From contig JAILWO010000002.1 in assembly GCA_025698895.1 (NCBI GenBank), positions 1-64,000 of the forward strand: a DNA stretch of 64,000 nucleotides. Reading direction: 5' to 3'. The position numbers and the translations under genes were made by a program. The notes beneath the pieces are model-generated. The model searched no databases and had not been told where the DNA came from. It saw only the letters and a program-made list of their open reading frames with translations. This document shows positions 56,591 to 64,000 of this stretch, piece after piece. Source of the DNA: Rhizobiaceae bacterium. Its GTDB lineage: Bacteria; Pseudomonadota; Alphaproteobacteria; Rhizobiales; Rhizobiaceae. The first letter of the stretch is position 1; every line of letters starts with the position of its first letter.

Positions 56591-56630
56591 GAACGGGCGG
56601 TCGTGGTGACATGGCCGCCCGTTCGCCTTT
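56591..56630 (+). terminator. Rho-independent terminator after ctaE
   Basis: GAACGGGCGG (56591-56600) pairs perfectly with CCGCCCGTTC (56615-56624), a 10-bp stem with a 14-base loop, followed by GCCTTTT. It should end or attenuate the cta transcript before the DUF983 gene, which starts only 20 bases after the stem. Confidence 0.65.
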
Positions 56631-56643
56631 TGGAAGAGCGACC

Positions 56644-57030
56644 ATGACCGACGATCGCGCCCACCACCCTCATGTCGACCCGATCCGGTCCGGCCTGGCC
56701 GGCCGCTGTCCGCGCTGCGGCGAGGGACGCCTGTTTTCGGGATTCCTTTCGATCGGCGAACGCTGCGGCGTCTGCGGTCTCGACTATTCTTTCGCCGATT
56801 CGGCCGACGGGCCGGCGGTCTTCGTCATGCTCATCATCGGCTTCGTCATCGTCGGTTTGGCGCTGTGGGTGGAACTGTCCTGGGGACCGCCGCTCTGGGT
56901 CCATTTCCTGATCTGGATCCCGCTCGCATTGCCGTTCTGCCTGGTTCCGCTGCGGCTGATCAAGGGCGTGCTCATCAACCTGCAATACGCCAACAAGGCC
57001 GAGGAGGGTCGGCTGGAGGAGCCCCGGTGA
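56644..57030 (+). CDS. DUF983-family membrane protein
   Basis: The 128-residue protein has a zinc-ribbon-like N-terminus (GRCPRCGEGRLFSGFLSIGERCGVCGLDYSF, four Cys) and two membrane helices (FVMLIIGFVIVGLALWVEL; FLIWIPLALPFCLVPLRLIKG). DUF983 genes sit in oxidase operons of alphaproteobacteria and are presumed to help oxidase biogenesis. The stop overlaps the SURF1 start (GTGA). Confidence 0.9.
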   Translation: MTDDRAHHPHVDPIRSGLAGRCPRCGEGRLFSGFLSIGERCGVCGLDYSFADSADGPAVFVMLIIGFVIVGLALWVELSWGPPLWVHFLIWIPLALPFCLVPLRLIKGVLINLQYANKAEEGRLEEPR

Positions 57031-57779
57031 GCAACGCTTCGCAGATGAAGAGTCCGCGCCGGGCACGCTCGTCCGCCCTCTTCGTCGCGCTGGGGCTGAC
57101 CGCCCTTGCGGTTCTCCTGGCGCTGGGCACCTGGCAGGTGCGGCGGCTTGCCTGGAAGGAGGACCTGCTGTCGTCGATCGAAAGCCGCATCGCCTCGGAC
57201 CCGGTCCCGCTCGCACGGATCGAGGCCATGGCTTCGGCCGGCGAGGATGTCGACTACCGTCCCACGATCGTCGAGGGGCGTTTCGTCCACGAGGGCGAGC
57301 GACATATGCTGGCGACCCACCAGGGCATGTCCGGCTGGTATGTCTACACGCCTCTGGAACTGGCAGATGGCCGCTATCTGCTGGTCAATCGCGGCTTCGT
57401 CACCTACCACTTCAAGAACCGGGAATACCGGCCGGTGGGCCTGGTCCAGGGCGAGGTCACTGTTGTCGGTCTTGCGCGCAGCCGGCTGGAAGGCAAGCCC
57501 TCCTTCATGGTTCCGGACAATGATCCGGCACAGAATGTCTTCTACTGGAAGGATCTCTCCGCCATGGCGGCGACGTCCGGCGTCGGCACCGCGGACGACT
57601 ATCTGCCCTTCTTCGTTGATGCCGACGATACCCGAAATCCCGGTGGTCTACCGATCGGCGGCGTGACGATCGTCTCCTTGCCCAACAACCATTTGCAATA
57701 TGCCGTCACCTGGTACGGGCTGGCGGCTGTGCTGGTCGTGGTGATGGCGGTGTGGCTGATCCGGGGCCGCAAGGCTTGA
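57027..57779 (+). CDS. SURF1-family oxidase assembly protein
   Basis: The 250-residue protein starts at GTG 57027. It has two membrane helices flanking a periplasmic domain, with signatures [39 protein letters not shown] and the C-terminal [25 protein letters not shown]1/Surf1c binds haem A and delivers it to subunit I. Confidence 0.94.
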   Translation: MSNASQMKSPRRARSSALFVALGLTALAVLLALGTWQVRRLAWKEDLLSSIESRIASDPVPLARIEAMASAGEDVDYRPTIVEGRFVHEGERHMLATHQGMSGWYVYTPLELADGRYLLVNRGFVTYHFKNREYRPVGLVQGEVTVVGLARSRLEGKPSFMVPDNDPAQNVFYWKDLSAMAATSGVGTADDYLPFFVDADDTRNPGGLPIGGVTIVSLPNNHLQYAVTWYGLAAVLVVVMAVWLIRGRKA

Positions 57780-57811
57780 CAGGCCCGGATGGCCAAGCCC
57801 ATGTCCGGATC

Positions 57812-58831
57812 ATGACCGCCCACGCCCGCTTCGGCAGCAAGCCGCCCCTGACCATCCGCCTGTGCGGCCCGCGTGGCTTCTGCGCGGGCGTCGACCGCGC
57901 GATTCAGATCGTCGTGCTGGCCCTGAAGAAATACGGCCGGCCGGTCTATGTCCGCCACGAGATCGTGCACAACCGCTACGTGGTCGAGGGGCTGCAGAAC
58001 CTCGGCGCGGTCTTCGTCGAGGAACTGTCCGAGATACCGGCTGCCCATCGCGACCGACCGGTCGTCTTTTCCGCGCATGGGGTACCCAAATCGGTGCCCG
58101 CCGATGCCGAGGCACGCAACCTGTTCTATCTCGACGCGACCTGCCCGCTCGTCTCCAAGGTGCATAAGCAGGCGATGCGCCACCAGAGGCTCGGGCGCCA
58201 CGTCCTTCTGATCGGTCATGCCGGCCATCCCGAGGTGGTCGGGACGATGGGACAGTTGCCCGAAGGTGCGGCGACGCTGATCGAGACGGAAGACGACGTG
58301 GAGCGCTTTTCGCCCCCTGACGGCGCCGAACTGGGTTTCGTGACCCAGACCACGCTGTCCGTCGAGGACACGGCCGGCGTTGTTCGGGCGCTCGAACGGA
58401 AGTTTCCGCGGGTCCAGGCGCCGGCCGCCGAGTCGATCTGCTATGCGACCACCAACCGGCAGGATGCGGTCAAGGCCGCCGCGCCGGACACGGATCTGTT
58501 CCTGGTCGTGGGCGCGCCGAACTCGTCGAACTCGCGCCGGTTGGTCGAGGTCGCGGAGCGGGCCGGGGCACGCCGCTCGCTGCTGGTGCAGCGCGCGTCG
58601 GAGATTCCGTGGGGCGAAATCGGTGCCATCGCCACGCTCGGCCTGTCTGCCGGGGCATCTGCGCCGGAGATCATCGTCGACGAGATCGTGGACGCGTTCC
58701 GGGAGCGTTTCGACGTGACGGTTGAATTGGCCGAGACGGCGGTCGAGACGGAGAACTTCCCCGTCATGAGGGCCCTGCGCGACGTCGAACTGACCGGAGC
58801 CGACATGGCCTTCGTCAACGGCGAGCACTGA
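57812..58831 (+). CDS. ispH: 4-hydroxy-3-methylbut-2-enyl diphosphate reductase
   Basis: The 339-residue protein has [15 protein letters not shown] with the first cluster Cys, [14 protein letters not shown] (His), FSAHGVP, DATCPLV (second Cys), the ExN-type Thr/Glu in [18 protein letters not shown] (third Cys) and [10 protein letters not shown]. It is the final MEP-pathway enzyme with a [4Fe-4S] centre. With dxs at 27993 the window holds both ends of that pathway. ThrB follows after three bases. Confidence 0.96.
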   Translation: MTAHARFGSKPPLTIRLCGPRGFCAGVDRAIQIVVLALKKYGRPVYVRHEIVHNRYVVEGLQNLGAVFVEELSEIPAAHRDRPVVFSAHGVPKSVPADAEARNLFYLDATCPLVSKVHKQAMRHQRLGRHVLLIGHAGHPEVVGTMGQLPEGAATLIETEDDVERFSPPDGAELGFVTQTTLSVEDTAGVVRALERKFPRVQAPAAESICYATTNRQDAVKAAAPDTDLFLVVGAPNSSNSRRLVEVAERAGARRSLLVQRASEIPWGEIGAIATLGLSAGASAPEIIVDEIVDAFRERFDVTVELAETAVETENFPVMRALRDVELTGADMAFVNGEH

Positions 58832-58834
58832 AAC

Positions 58835-59800
58835 GTGGCCGTCTATACCGATATCACGGAGACGGAACTGTCCGCGTTCCTCGCCGAATACGAGATAGGC
58901 GGCCTGCGTTCTTATCGTGGCATTGCCGAGGGGTCGGAAAACTCCAACTTCGTCCTGCATACCGAGGCGGGCGAGTTCATCCTGACCCTCTATGAGCGCC
59001 GCGTCGACGAGGCGGATTTGCCTTTCTTTCTCGGGCTGATGCAGCATTTGGCGAAAAAGGGCGTGTCCTGTCCCCTTCCGGTCGAGCGCCGCGACGGCGG
59101 CCTGATCGGCCGGTTGGCCGGACGGCCGGCTGCCATCATCACATTTCTGGAGGGTATCTGGATGCGGCGGCCCGCCGCCGTGCATTGCCGTGAAGTCGGC
59201 AAGGCGCTGGCCGAGCTCCATCTGGCGGGGGCGGACTTTCCACTTTCGCGACAAAACTCGCTTTCGGTGAAAGACTGGCGTCCGCTATGGGAACAGGCGT
59301 GCGACAGAGCCGACGAGGTCGAGCCGGGTCTGGCGACGGAGATCGAGGCCGACCTCTCCGCGATCGAGGAGTCCTGGCCGGCCCGCTTGCCGTCCGGTAT
59401 CGTTCACGCGGACCTGTTCCCCGACAATGTTTTCTTTCTCGGCGAGAATCTGTCCGGTCTCATCGACTTCTATTTCGCCTGTACGGATTTCCTCGCCTAT
59501 GATCTGGCCACCTGCCTCAACGCGTGGTGCTTCGAGAAGGATTTCTCCTTCAACATCACCAAGGGGGCGGCATTGATCGCAGGCTACCAGTCGGTGCGCC
59601 CCCTCGCCGAAGCCGAAGCGGCGGCAGTGCCGGTTCTGGCTCGCGGGTCGGCGATGCGCTTCACGCTCACCCGGCTCTATGACTGGTTGACGATCCCCGA
59701 CGGCGCTCTCGTCCAGAAGCGCGATCCCAGGGACTATATCCGCCGCCTGCGCTTCCATCGCGGCATTTCCGCAGCGAGCCAGTATGGATGGACGCCGTGA
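58835..59800 (+). CDS. thrB: Homoserine kinase, ThrB2/APH-fold type
   Basis: The 321-residue protein starts at GTG 58835 ([24 protein letters not shown]). It has the aminoglycoside-phosphotransferase fold with ENSNFVL, ITFLEG, the catalytic-loop motif [14 protein letters not shown] and [18 protein letters not shown]. It phosphorylates homoserine for threonine synthesis and is the form used by alphaproteobacteria instead of GHMP kinase. RnhA overlaps its end. Confidence 0.95.
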   Translation: MAVYTDITETELSAFLAEYEIGGLRSYRGIAEGSENSNFVLHTEAGEFILTLYERRVDEADLPFFLGLMQHLAKKGVSCPLPVERRDGGLIGRLAGRPAAIITFLEGIWMRRPAAVHCREVGKALAELHLAGADFPLSRQNSLSVKDWRPLWEQACDRADEVEPGLATEIEADLSAIEESWPARLPSGIVHADLFPDNVFFLGENLSGLIDFYFACTDFLAYDLATCLNAWCFEKDFSFNITKGAALIAGYQSVRPLAEAEAAAVPVLARGSAMRFTLTRLYDWLTIPDGALVQKRDPRDYIRRLRFHRGISAASQYGWTP

Positions 59801-60321
59801 AGAGTGTCGACATATTCACCGACGGTGCCTGTTCGGGAAATCCGGGTCCTGGCGGCTGGGGCGCGATCCTGCGCTACAACGGCAAGGTCAGGGAATTGTC
59901 GGGCGGCGAAGCCGCCACGACCAATAACCGCATGGAGTTGACCGCTGCCATCGAGGCGTTGAATGCGCTGAAGGAACCGTGCCGCGTCGAGATGCACGTC
60001 GATTCCAAATATGTCATGGACGGAATCTCGGGCTGGATTCACGGCTGGAAGAGGAACGGCTGGAAGACCGCCGACAAGAAGCCGGTCAAGAACGGAGAAC
60101 TATGGCAGGCGCTGGATGCTGCGCGCCAGCGCCACGACGTGCGCTGGCACTGGGTCAGGGGCCATGCCGGTCATGCCGAGAATGAACGGGCCGACGAGCT
60201 GGCCCGTCAGGGCATGGCGCCCTTCAAGCCACAATGGCGCGAGGGCAACGCCGAGCCGGGCAAGCAGCCGAAGGCCGCCACCCCGCGCCTGATGGGGCGG
60301 AGTGAACCGAAACAGCGCTGA
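59788..60321 (+). CDS. rnhA: Ribonuclease HI
   Basis: The 177-residue protein has the DEDD catalytic residues: Asp in [18 protein letters not shown], Glu in [13 protein letters not shown], Asp in [10 protein letters not shown] and Asp in [11 protein letters not shown]. The basic handle region ([19 protein letters not shown]) is present. It cleaves RNA in RNA-DNA hybrids. A proline/basic tail extends beyond the core by about 25 residues. The start is ATG 59788 or GTG 59797. Confidence 0.96.
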   Translation: MDAVKSVDIFTDGACSGNPGPGGWGAILRYNGKVRELSGGEAATTNNRMELTAAIEALNALKEPCRVEMHVDSKYVMDGISGWIHGWKRNGWKTADKKPVKNGELWQALDAARQRHDVRWHWVRGHAGHAENERADELARQGMAPFKPQWREGNAEPGKQPKAATPRLMGRSEPKQR

Positions 60322-60330
60322 AGATTTAGT

Positions 60331-60819
60331 CTAAAGCTGTTCCATCAGCTTGGCCGCGCCGGACTCGATGGCCTTGCCCGGCGCATCCTCGAGCGCGAGG
60401 AACTTCACCACACCATCCTCCACGATCATGGAGAAGCGCTTGAGGCGAATGCCGAGGCCACCGGCCGAAAGATCGACCTCGAGCCCGGTCGCCTTGGCGA
60501 ACTCGCCGAGCGCATCGGCCAGGAACAGGATCTTGTCAGCGCCGCCGCTCGACTTCGCCCATGCATTCATCACGTGATGGTCGTTGACGGAGACGACCGC
60601 GATGCGGTCGACGCCCCTGGCCATGATCGCGTCGTGATTTTCGATATATCCCGGCAGGTGGTTCATCGAGCAGGTCGGCGTGAACGCGCCAGGCACGCCG
60701 AACAGCACGATCTTCCTGCCCGAAAAGATATCGGCGGTGGAGAGCGCCGTGGGTCCGTCGGCCGTGATGGTCTTGAAGGTCACGTCAGGTAGCGTTTCGC
60801 CGACGGCGATCGTCATCAT
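60331..60819 (-). CDS. Prx5/AHP1-type peroxiredoxin with one cysteine
   Basis: The 162-residue protein starts at ATG 60819 behind GGAG. The peroxidatic motif PGAFTPTCSMNHLPGY holds Cys50, the only cysteine. VSVNDHHVMNAWAK and GLGIRLKRFSMIVEDGVV are typical of the Prx5 group. Lacking a resolving cysteine, it must use a partner thiol such as glutaredoxin or glutathione. It converges on rnhA with a nine-base gap. Confidence 0.92.
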   Translation of the reverse strand: MMTIAVGETLPDVTFKTITADGPTALSTADIFSGRKIVLFGVPGAFTPTCSMNHLPGYIENHDAIMARGVDRIAVVSVNDHHVMNAWAKSSGGADKILFLADALGEFAKATGLEVDLSAGGLGIRLKRFSMIVEDGVVKFLALEDAPGKAIESGAAKLMEQL

Positions 60820-60921
60820 GGGTCTCCTGGATTGCAGGGCAAATCGAAAATCCGGCCCGACATAGCGCATCGGGAGAGGTTGTCCAGCTATCAAGAGGGG
60901 GTTTTGGACCGTGAACGGGGT

Positions 60922-61686
60922 CTACGGCAGGACGAACGACCCGGCCTTGCCGACGTCGTCGATCACGATGACGTAGGGCACCGTCCGGCCCTTGGTCTCG
61001 GCGGTCTCGGGCTTCCAGACGATGTCGAAGGCGAAGGACAAGCGGCCGTGCGATGCGGCGGCTTTCGGGGGCGAGAAAGCCCAGCCCGATGGTGCGGCCA
61101 CGAACAGCTGGGCATTGGCCTCCTCCCGCGCCGGAACATTCGTCGCGAGTGTCACGGTCTTGCCGTCGATCGTTACGTCGGCCTGCAGCTCGTCCTCGTC
61201 CACCGGCCCTGGAACGCTTGAGAAGGCCGCCTCGACAATGCCGCGCTCGGCCGCCGTCGCGCGGCTGGCATCGACTTCCAGGGAGGCGGCGACCGGGATG
61301 CATATCTCGCGGCAGATGCCCAGGAAGGCGTTTGCCTCGAACTGCGCCGGCGCGCCGACGATCGTAAGCGGCAGGACGCCCCGCTGCTCGTAGCCGGCGA
61401 AGGAGGAGACGCCGTCGCTGAAACGCCGGGGAACCGGATAGTCGATCTCCACCACCGCGCCCGGAACGCTCACCGACGGTGCGATCCCCGCATCGCCAGG
61501 ATCGCGCCAATAGGTCTTCCACCCGGGTTTGAGCTCGATCTCCAGCGCCGCTTTCACACGGTCACCCGCGACCTGGCTCGTGACGAGCCGTACGCCGCCG
61601 CCATCGGTTTTGTACCAGGCGCTTGCCCCAGCAAGGGCGGGCGAGGCCGCCAGAGTGAGGAGAAGGAACGGCACCATGTGGATCAT
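60922..61686 (-). CDS. DsbD N-terminal-domain-like periplasmic protein
   Basis: The 254-residue protein (start ATG 61686 or 61677) has a signal peptide (MVPFLLLTLAASPALAGA) and a DsbD-N/DsbC-like beta domain: KAALEIELKPGWKTYWRDPGDAGIAPSVSVPG, then FEANAFLGICREICIPVAAS with a C-x3-C pair. It lacks the DsbD membrane and thioredoxin domains. It probably handles thiol electron transfer in the periplasm, but the donor is not in the window. Confidence 0.82.
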   Translation of the reverse strand: MIHMVPFLLLTLAASPALAGASAWYKTDGGGVRLVTSQVAGDRVKAALEIELKPGWKTYWRDPGDAGIAPSVSVPGAVVEIDYPVPRRFSDGVSSFAGYEQRGVLPLTIVGAPAQFEANAFLGICREICIPVAASLEVDASRATAAERGIVEAAFSSVPGPVDEDELQADVTIDGKTVTLATNVPAREEANAQLFVAAPSGWAFSPPKAAASHGRLSFAFDIVWKPETAETKGRTVPYVIVIDDVGKAGSFVLP

Positions 61687-61804
61687 GAGAGCGACATAAA
61701 CCGCTGTTCCTTTGCCCGACAAGCCAATTCGACGCGACTCTTCGTGATCGGGAGCCGCCACGGACCGTCTTTCGCATGGGCCAAAAACACGGTAGCTTTC
61801 GAAC

Positions 61805-62416
61805 ATGGATCTGTTGCGGCACACAAGGCGGAAGGCGGACGTCGAGGGTTTTCTCGACGATCAGTTCCTCGTGGCCATGCCGTCCATGGCCGACGAGCGG
61901 TTCGCCCGCACGGTGATCTATGTCTGCGCGCATTCGGACGAGGGCGCGATGGGCCTCATCATCAACCAGGCGCAGCCGCTTCGCTTCCCCGACCTTCTGG
62001 TGCAACTCGGCGTCATCAAGGAGGACGAGGCGATCCGGCTTCCTGCCCGCACGCGCGACTTCGTGGTCCGGCATGGCGGCCCGGTCGACCGCAGCCGCGG
62101 CTTCGTGCTCCATTCGGACGACTACCGGGTGGAGTCGTCGCTGCCGATTTCCGATGACACCTGCCTGACGGCCACCGTCGACATCCTGCGAGCCATCTCG
62201 ACTGGAAAGGGCCCCAGCCGCGCGCTGATGGCGCTGGGCTATGCGGGATGGGGGCCGGGTCAGCTCGAGCAGGAGATCGCCCAGAACGGATGGCTGACCT
62301 GTCCGGCGACGCCCGAATATCTGTTCGACGACGATATCGAGCACAAATACGATCGCATCATGGAAGCGATGGGTGTCAGCCTCGCCCATCTGAGCCACGC
62401 GGCGGGCCACGCCTGA
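61805..62416 (+). CDS. YqgE/AlgH-family protein
   Basis: The 203-residue protein has the YqgE core [54 protein letters not shown] and [21 protein letters not shown]. The fold is known but the function is not; AlgH affects alginate regulation in Pseudomonas. It is divergent from the DsbD-N-like gene and converges on the EAL-protein gene. Confidence 0.93.
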   Translation: MDLLRHTRRKADVEGFLDDQFLVAMPSMADERFARTVIYVCAHSDEGAMGLIINQAQPLRFPDLLVQLGVIKEDEAIRLPARTRDFVVRHGGPVDRSRGFVLHSDDYRVESSLPISDDTCLTATVDILRAISTGKGPSRALMALGYAGWGPGQLEQEIAQNGWLTCPATPEYLFDDDIEHKYDRIMEAMGVSLAHLSHAAGHA

Positions 62417-62419
62417 GCA

Positions 62420-64000
62420 TTATTCCGCGGCCGCTGCCGGTGCCTGCGTCTTGAGGAGCTTCACGGCTGCTTCGGCCGTCATCGGCGCGCCATAGGCGAA
62501 GCTCTGGACGAACTCGCACCCCAATTCGCGCAGCATGGCGGCGTCGCTTTCGTCGCTGACGCCCTCGGCCACCACCGACAGGCCGAGTTCATGCGCGAGC
62601 TTCACGATCGCGCCGATGAGGACCGCGCGCTTCGGCGAGCGGTCGTCGAGGAAGCTGCGGTCGATCTTGATCGTGTCGAAGGGGAAGCGCGTGAGATAGG
62701 AGAGGGACGAGTGTCCCGCGCCGAAATCGTCCAGGGAGAGGCCGATGCCGAGTTCACCGAGTTGCGAAAGCACATGCGTCGACTGCTCGGGATTGTGCAT
62801 GATCATGGATTCGGTGAGTTCGAGCCGGAAGCAGCGCGGTTCGATCTGCGCGCGTGCCACGACCGAGCGCACATCGGCCGTCAGGTCGCGCCGCAGCAAC
62901 TGGCGGCTGGACAGGTTGACCGAGACCGAGATGTCGTGGGCGCCGGTCTGCTTTTGCCAGTTCGCCAGATCCTCGGCCGCGCGCGTCATCGCGAACTGGC
63001 CAAGCGCGATGATGAAGCCGCAGCTTTCGGCGATCGGAATGAACTCCGACGGACCGATCGAGCCCCGGCGGGGATGATCCCATCGCATCAGCGCCTCGAA
63101 GCCGGCGATGGAACGGTCTTCCAGCCGCAGGATCGGCTGGTAGGCCATGCTGATCTCGCCGCGTTCCGCGGCCCGGCGCAGGTCCGACTCGAACTGAAGC
63201 CTGTCGGCTCCCGCCGCGCGGAAGGCCGGTCGGTAGGGCTCGATCCGGTCGCCGCCGAAGCGCTTGGCCTGGTGCATGGCCAGTTCGGCGTTCTTGATCA
63301 TCTCGTCCGCCGTATTCTGTTCCGGCGTCCATGTGATGAGACCGACCGAGGCCGTCAGTACGATCTCGCGCTTGGCGAAGGTGATCGGCTGGCGGATTGC
63401 CTTGGCGATGGCGTCGGCCATGGCCGCGATCCGCGCCGGGTCCTGCTCCGACAGGAGCATGATAGCGAACTGATCACCGGAAAAGCGCGCAAGCTGGTCG
63501 ATCGGCTTGACCAGACGGTGCAGGCGTCGCGCCACCGTCAGCAGGAACGTATCTCCGGCCGAGATGCCCAGGCCCTCATTGACCTGGTTGAAGCGGTCGA
63601 TGTCGATGACGAGCACGGTCGGCTTCAGCTTCTCGTCGGCGCGCGCGATCGCGATCACGCCGTCGAGCCGGTTGAGGAAAAGCTGGCGGCTGGGCAGGCC
63701 GGTCAGATTGTCATGGACGGCGTCGTGCAGGAGCCGTTCCTCGGACTTCTTCTCCTCGGTCACGTCGACCATCGTGCCGACGCAGCGGATGATCTCGCCG
63801 TCGGAACCGATCACCGGACGCGCCCGCAGCGCGAACCAGTGATAGTGGCCGTCCGCGCCGCGCAGGCGGAAGCTCAGCACGATGCGGCCGCGGCGCCTTT
63901 CAAGCACGGCGTCGAGCGTGGTGCGGAACGTGTCGCGGTCGTCCGCGTGGAGCAACGGGAGCCAGGTCCTTGCCGGTCCGTGCAGCGCGTTCGCGCCCTG
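62420..64000 (-). CDS. PAS-GGDEF-EAL protein (cyclic-di-GMP phosphodiesterase type), cut by right edge
   Basis: The frame stays open to base 64000, giving at least 526 residues. A PAS domain with PAC segment (RGADGHYHWFALRARPVIGSDGEIIRCVGTMVDVTEEKKSEERL) precedes a GGDEF domain whose motif is degenerate (RFSGDQFAI). The EAL domain has GFEALMRWDHP, NLSSRQLLRR, LELTESMI, DDFGAGHSSLSYL and VVAEGVS, all consistent with an active phosphodiesterase. It would lower c-di-GMP, a signal that governs adhesin retention through LapD/LapG systems. It lacks the LapD periplasmic module in the visible part. Confidence 0.9.
   Translation of the reverse strand, partial: QGANALHGPARTWLPLLHADDRDTFRTTLDAVLERRRGRIVLSFRLRGADGHYHWFALRARPVIGSDGEIIRCVGTMVDVTEEKKSEERLLHDAVHDNLTGLPSRQLFLNRLDGVIAIARADEKLKPTVLVIDIDRFNQVNEGLGISAGDTFLLTVARRLHRLVKPIDQLARFSGDQFAIMLLSEQDPARIAAMADAIAKAIRQPITFAKREIVLTASVGLITWTPEQNTADEMIKNAELAMHQAKRFGGDRIEPYRPAFRAAGADRLQFESDLRRAAERGEISMAYQPILRLEDRSIAGFEALMRWDHPRRGSIGPSEFIPIAESCGFIIALGQFAMTRAAEDLANWQKQTGAHDISVSVNLSSRQLLRRDLTADVRSVVARAQIEPRCFRLELTESMIMHNPEQSTHVLSQLGELGIGLSLDDFGAGHSSLSYLTRFPFDTIKIDRSFLDDRSPKRAVLIGAIVKLAHELGLSVVAEGVSDESDAAMLRELGCEFVQSFAYGAPMTAEAAVKLLKTQAPAAAAE

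Noticed and set aside
62420-64000. The EAL protein as the missing LapD
   Set aside because: The visible part has a PAS domain and a catalytically intact EAL domain. LapD has a periplasmic module and degenerate domains.

Overview
The window is a GC-rich chromosomal segment of an alphaproteobacterium, most likely a Hyphomicrobiales (Rhizobiales) member near Mesorhizobium, Nitratireductor and other Phyllobacteriaceae. The evidence is the cytochrome oxidase gene order (ctaC-ctaD-ctaB-coxF-like-ctaG-ctaE, then DUF983, SURF1, ispH, thrB, rnhA), the HDAC-like/xseB/dxs/tlyA/RNA-methylase block, IalB and TlyA homologues, and Ser/Arg-rich shadow frames typical of about 60-65% GC. I saw no rRNA, tRNA, CRISPR array, transposase or integrase.

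1-10 kb is a Lap-like biofilm adhesin locus. It has the N-terminal part of a giant repeat adhesin (cut by the left edge), a divergent LapG-type periplasmic protease, an exporter operon (ABC with degenerate C39 domain, HlyD adaptor, and a ribbon-helix-helix/PAS-like protein) and a TolC-type outer-membrane protein. A perfect TTAA-N7-TTAA palindrome, the shape of a CtrA box, lies between adhesin and protease. 10-18 kb holds a second type I exporter (HlyD with an unusual N-terminal membrane extension, PrtD-type ABC) behind an acidic, lower-GC putative cargo gene. A perfect 15-bp hairpin separates cargo from exporter. A divergent NarL-type two-component pair follows.

18-30 kb mixes housekeeping and small genes: a prokaryotic ionotropic glutamate receptor paired with an LprI-like protein, a 24-residue membrane peptide with its own terminator, pirin, DUF2277, xseB, a histone-deacetylase-family enzyme, an orphan 184-residue protein, phosphatase, DUF1344, polysaccharide deacetylase, an MFS carrier and dxs.

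30-46 kb looks like an accessory block inserted between dxs and tlyA. It carries a Tat-exported hydrolase with a GlxA-type regulator, modABC with a stripped-down ModE-like regulator, a 2-oxoglutarate dioxygenase/class II aldolase pair with a divergent LysR gene, an SDR-SPW-VKOR fusion, and a TAXI-TRAP transporter with a sulfatase-superfamily enzyme and a divergent IclR regulator. Candidate operators are visible for the LysR and IclR genes.

46-64 kb returns to conserved chromosome: tlyA, an RNA m5U methyltransferase, a CobB-type deacylase, tldD, ialB, the cytochrome c oxidase and haem A cluster, ispH, thrB, rnhA, a peroxiredoxin, a DsbD-N-like protein, a YqgE protein and a PAS-GGDEF-EAL protein cut by the right edge.
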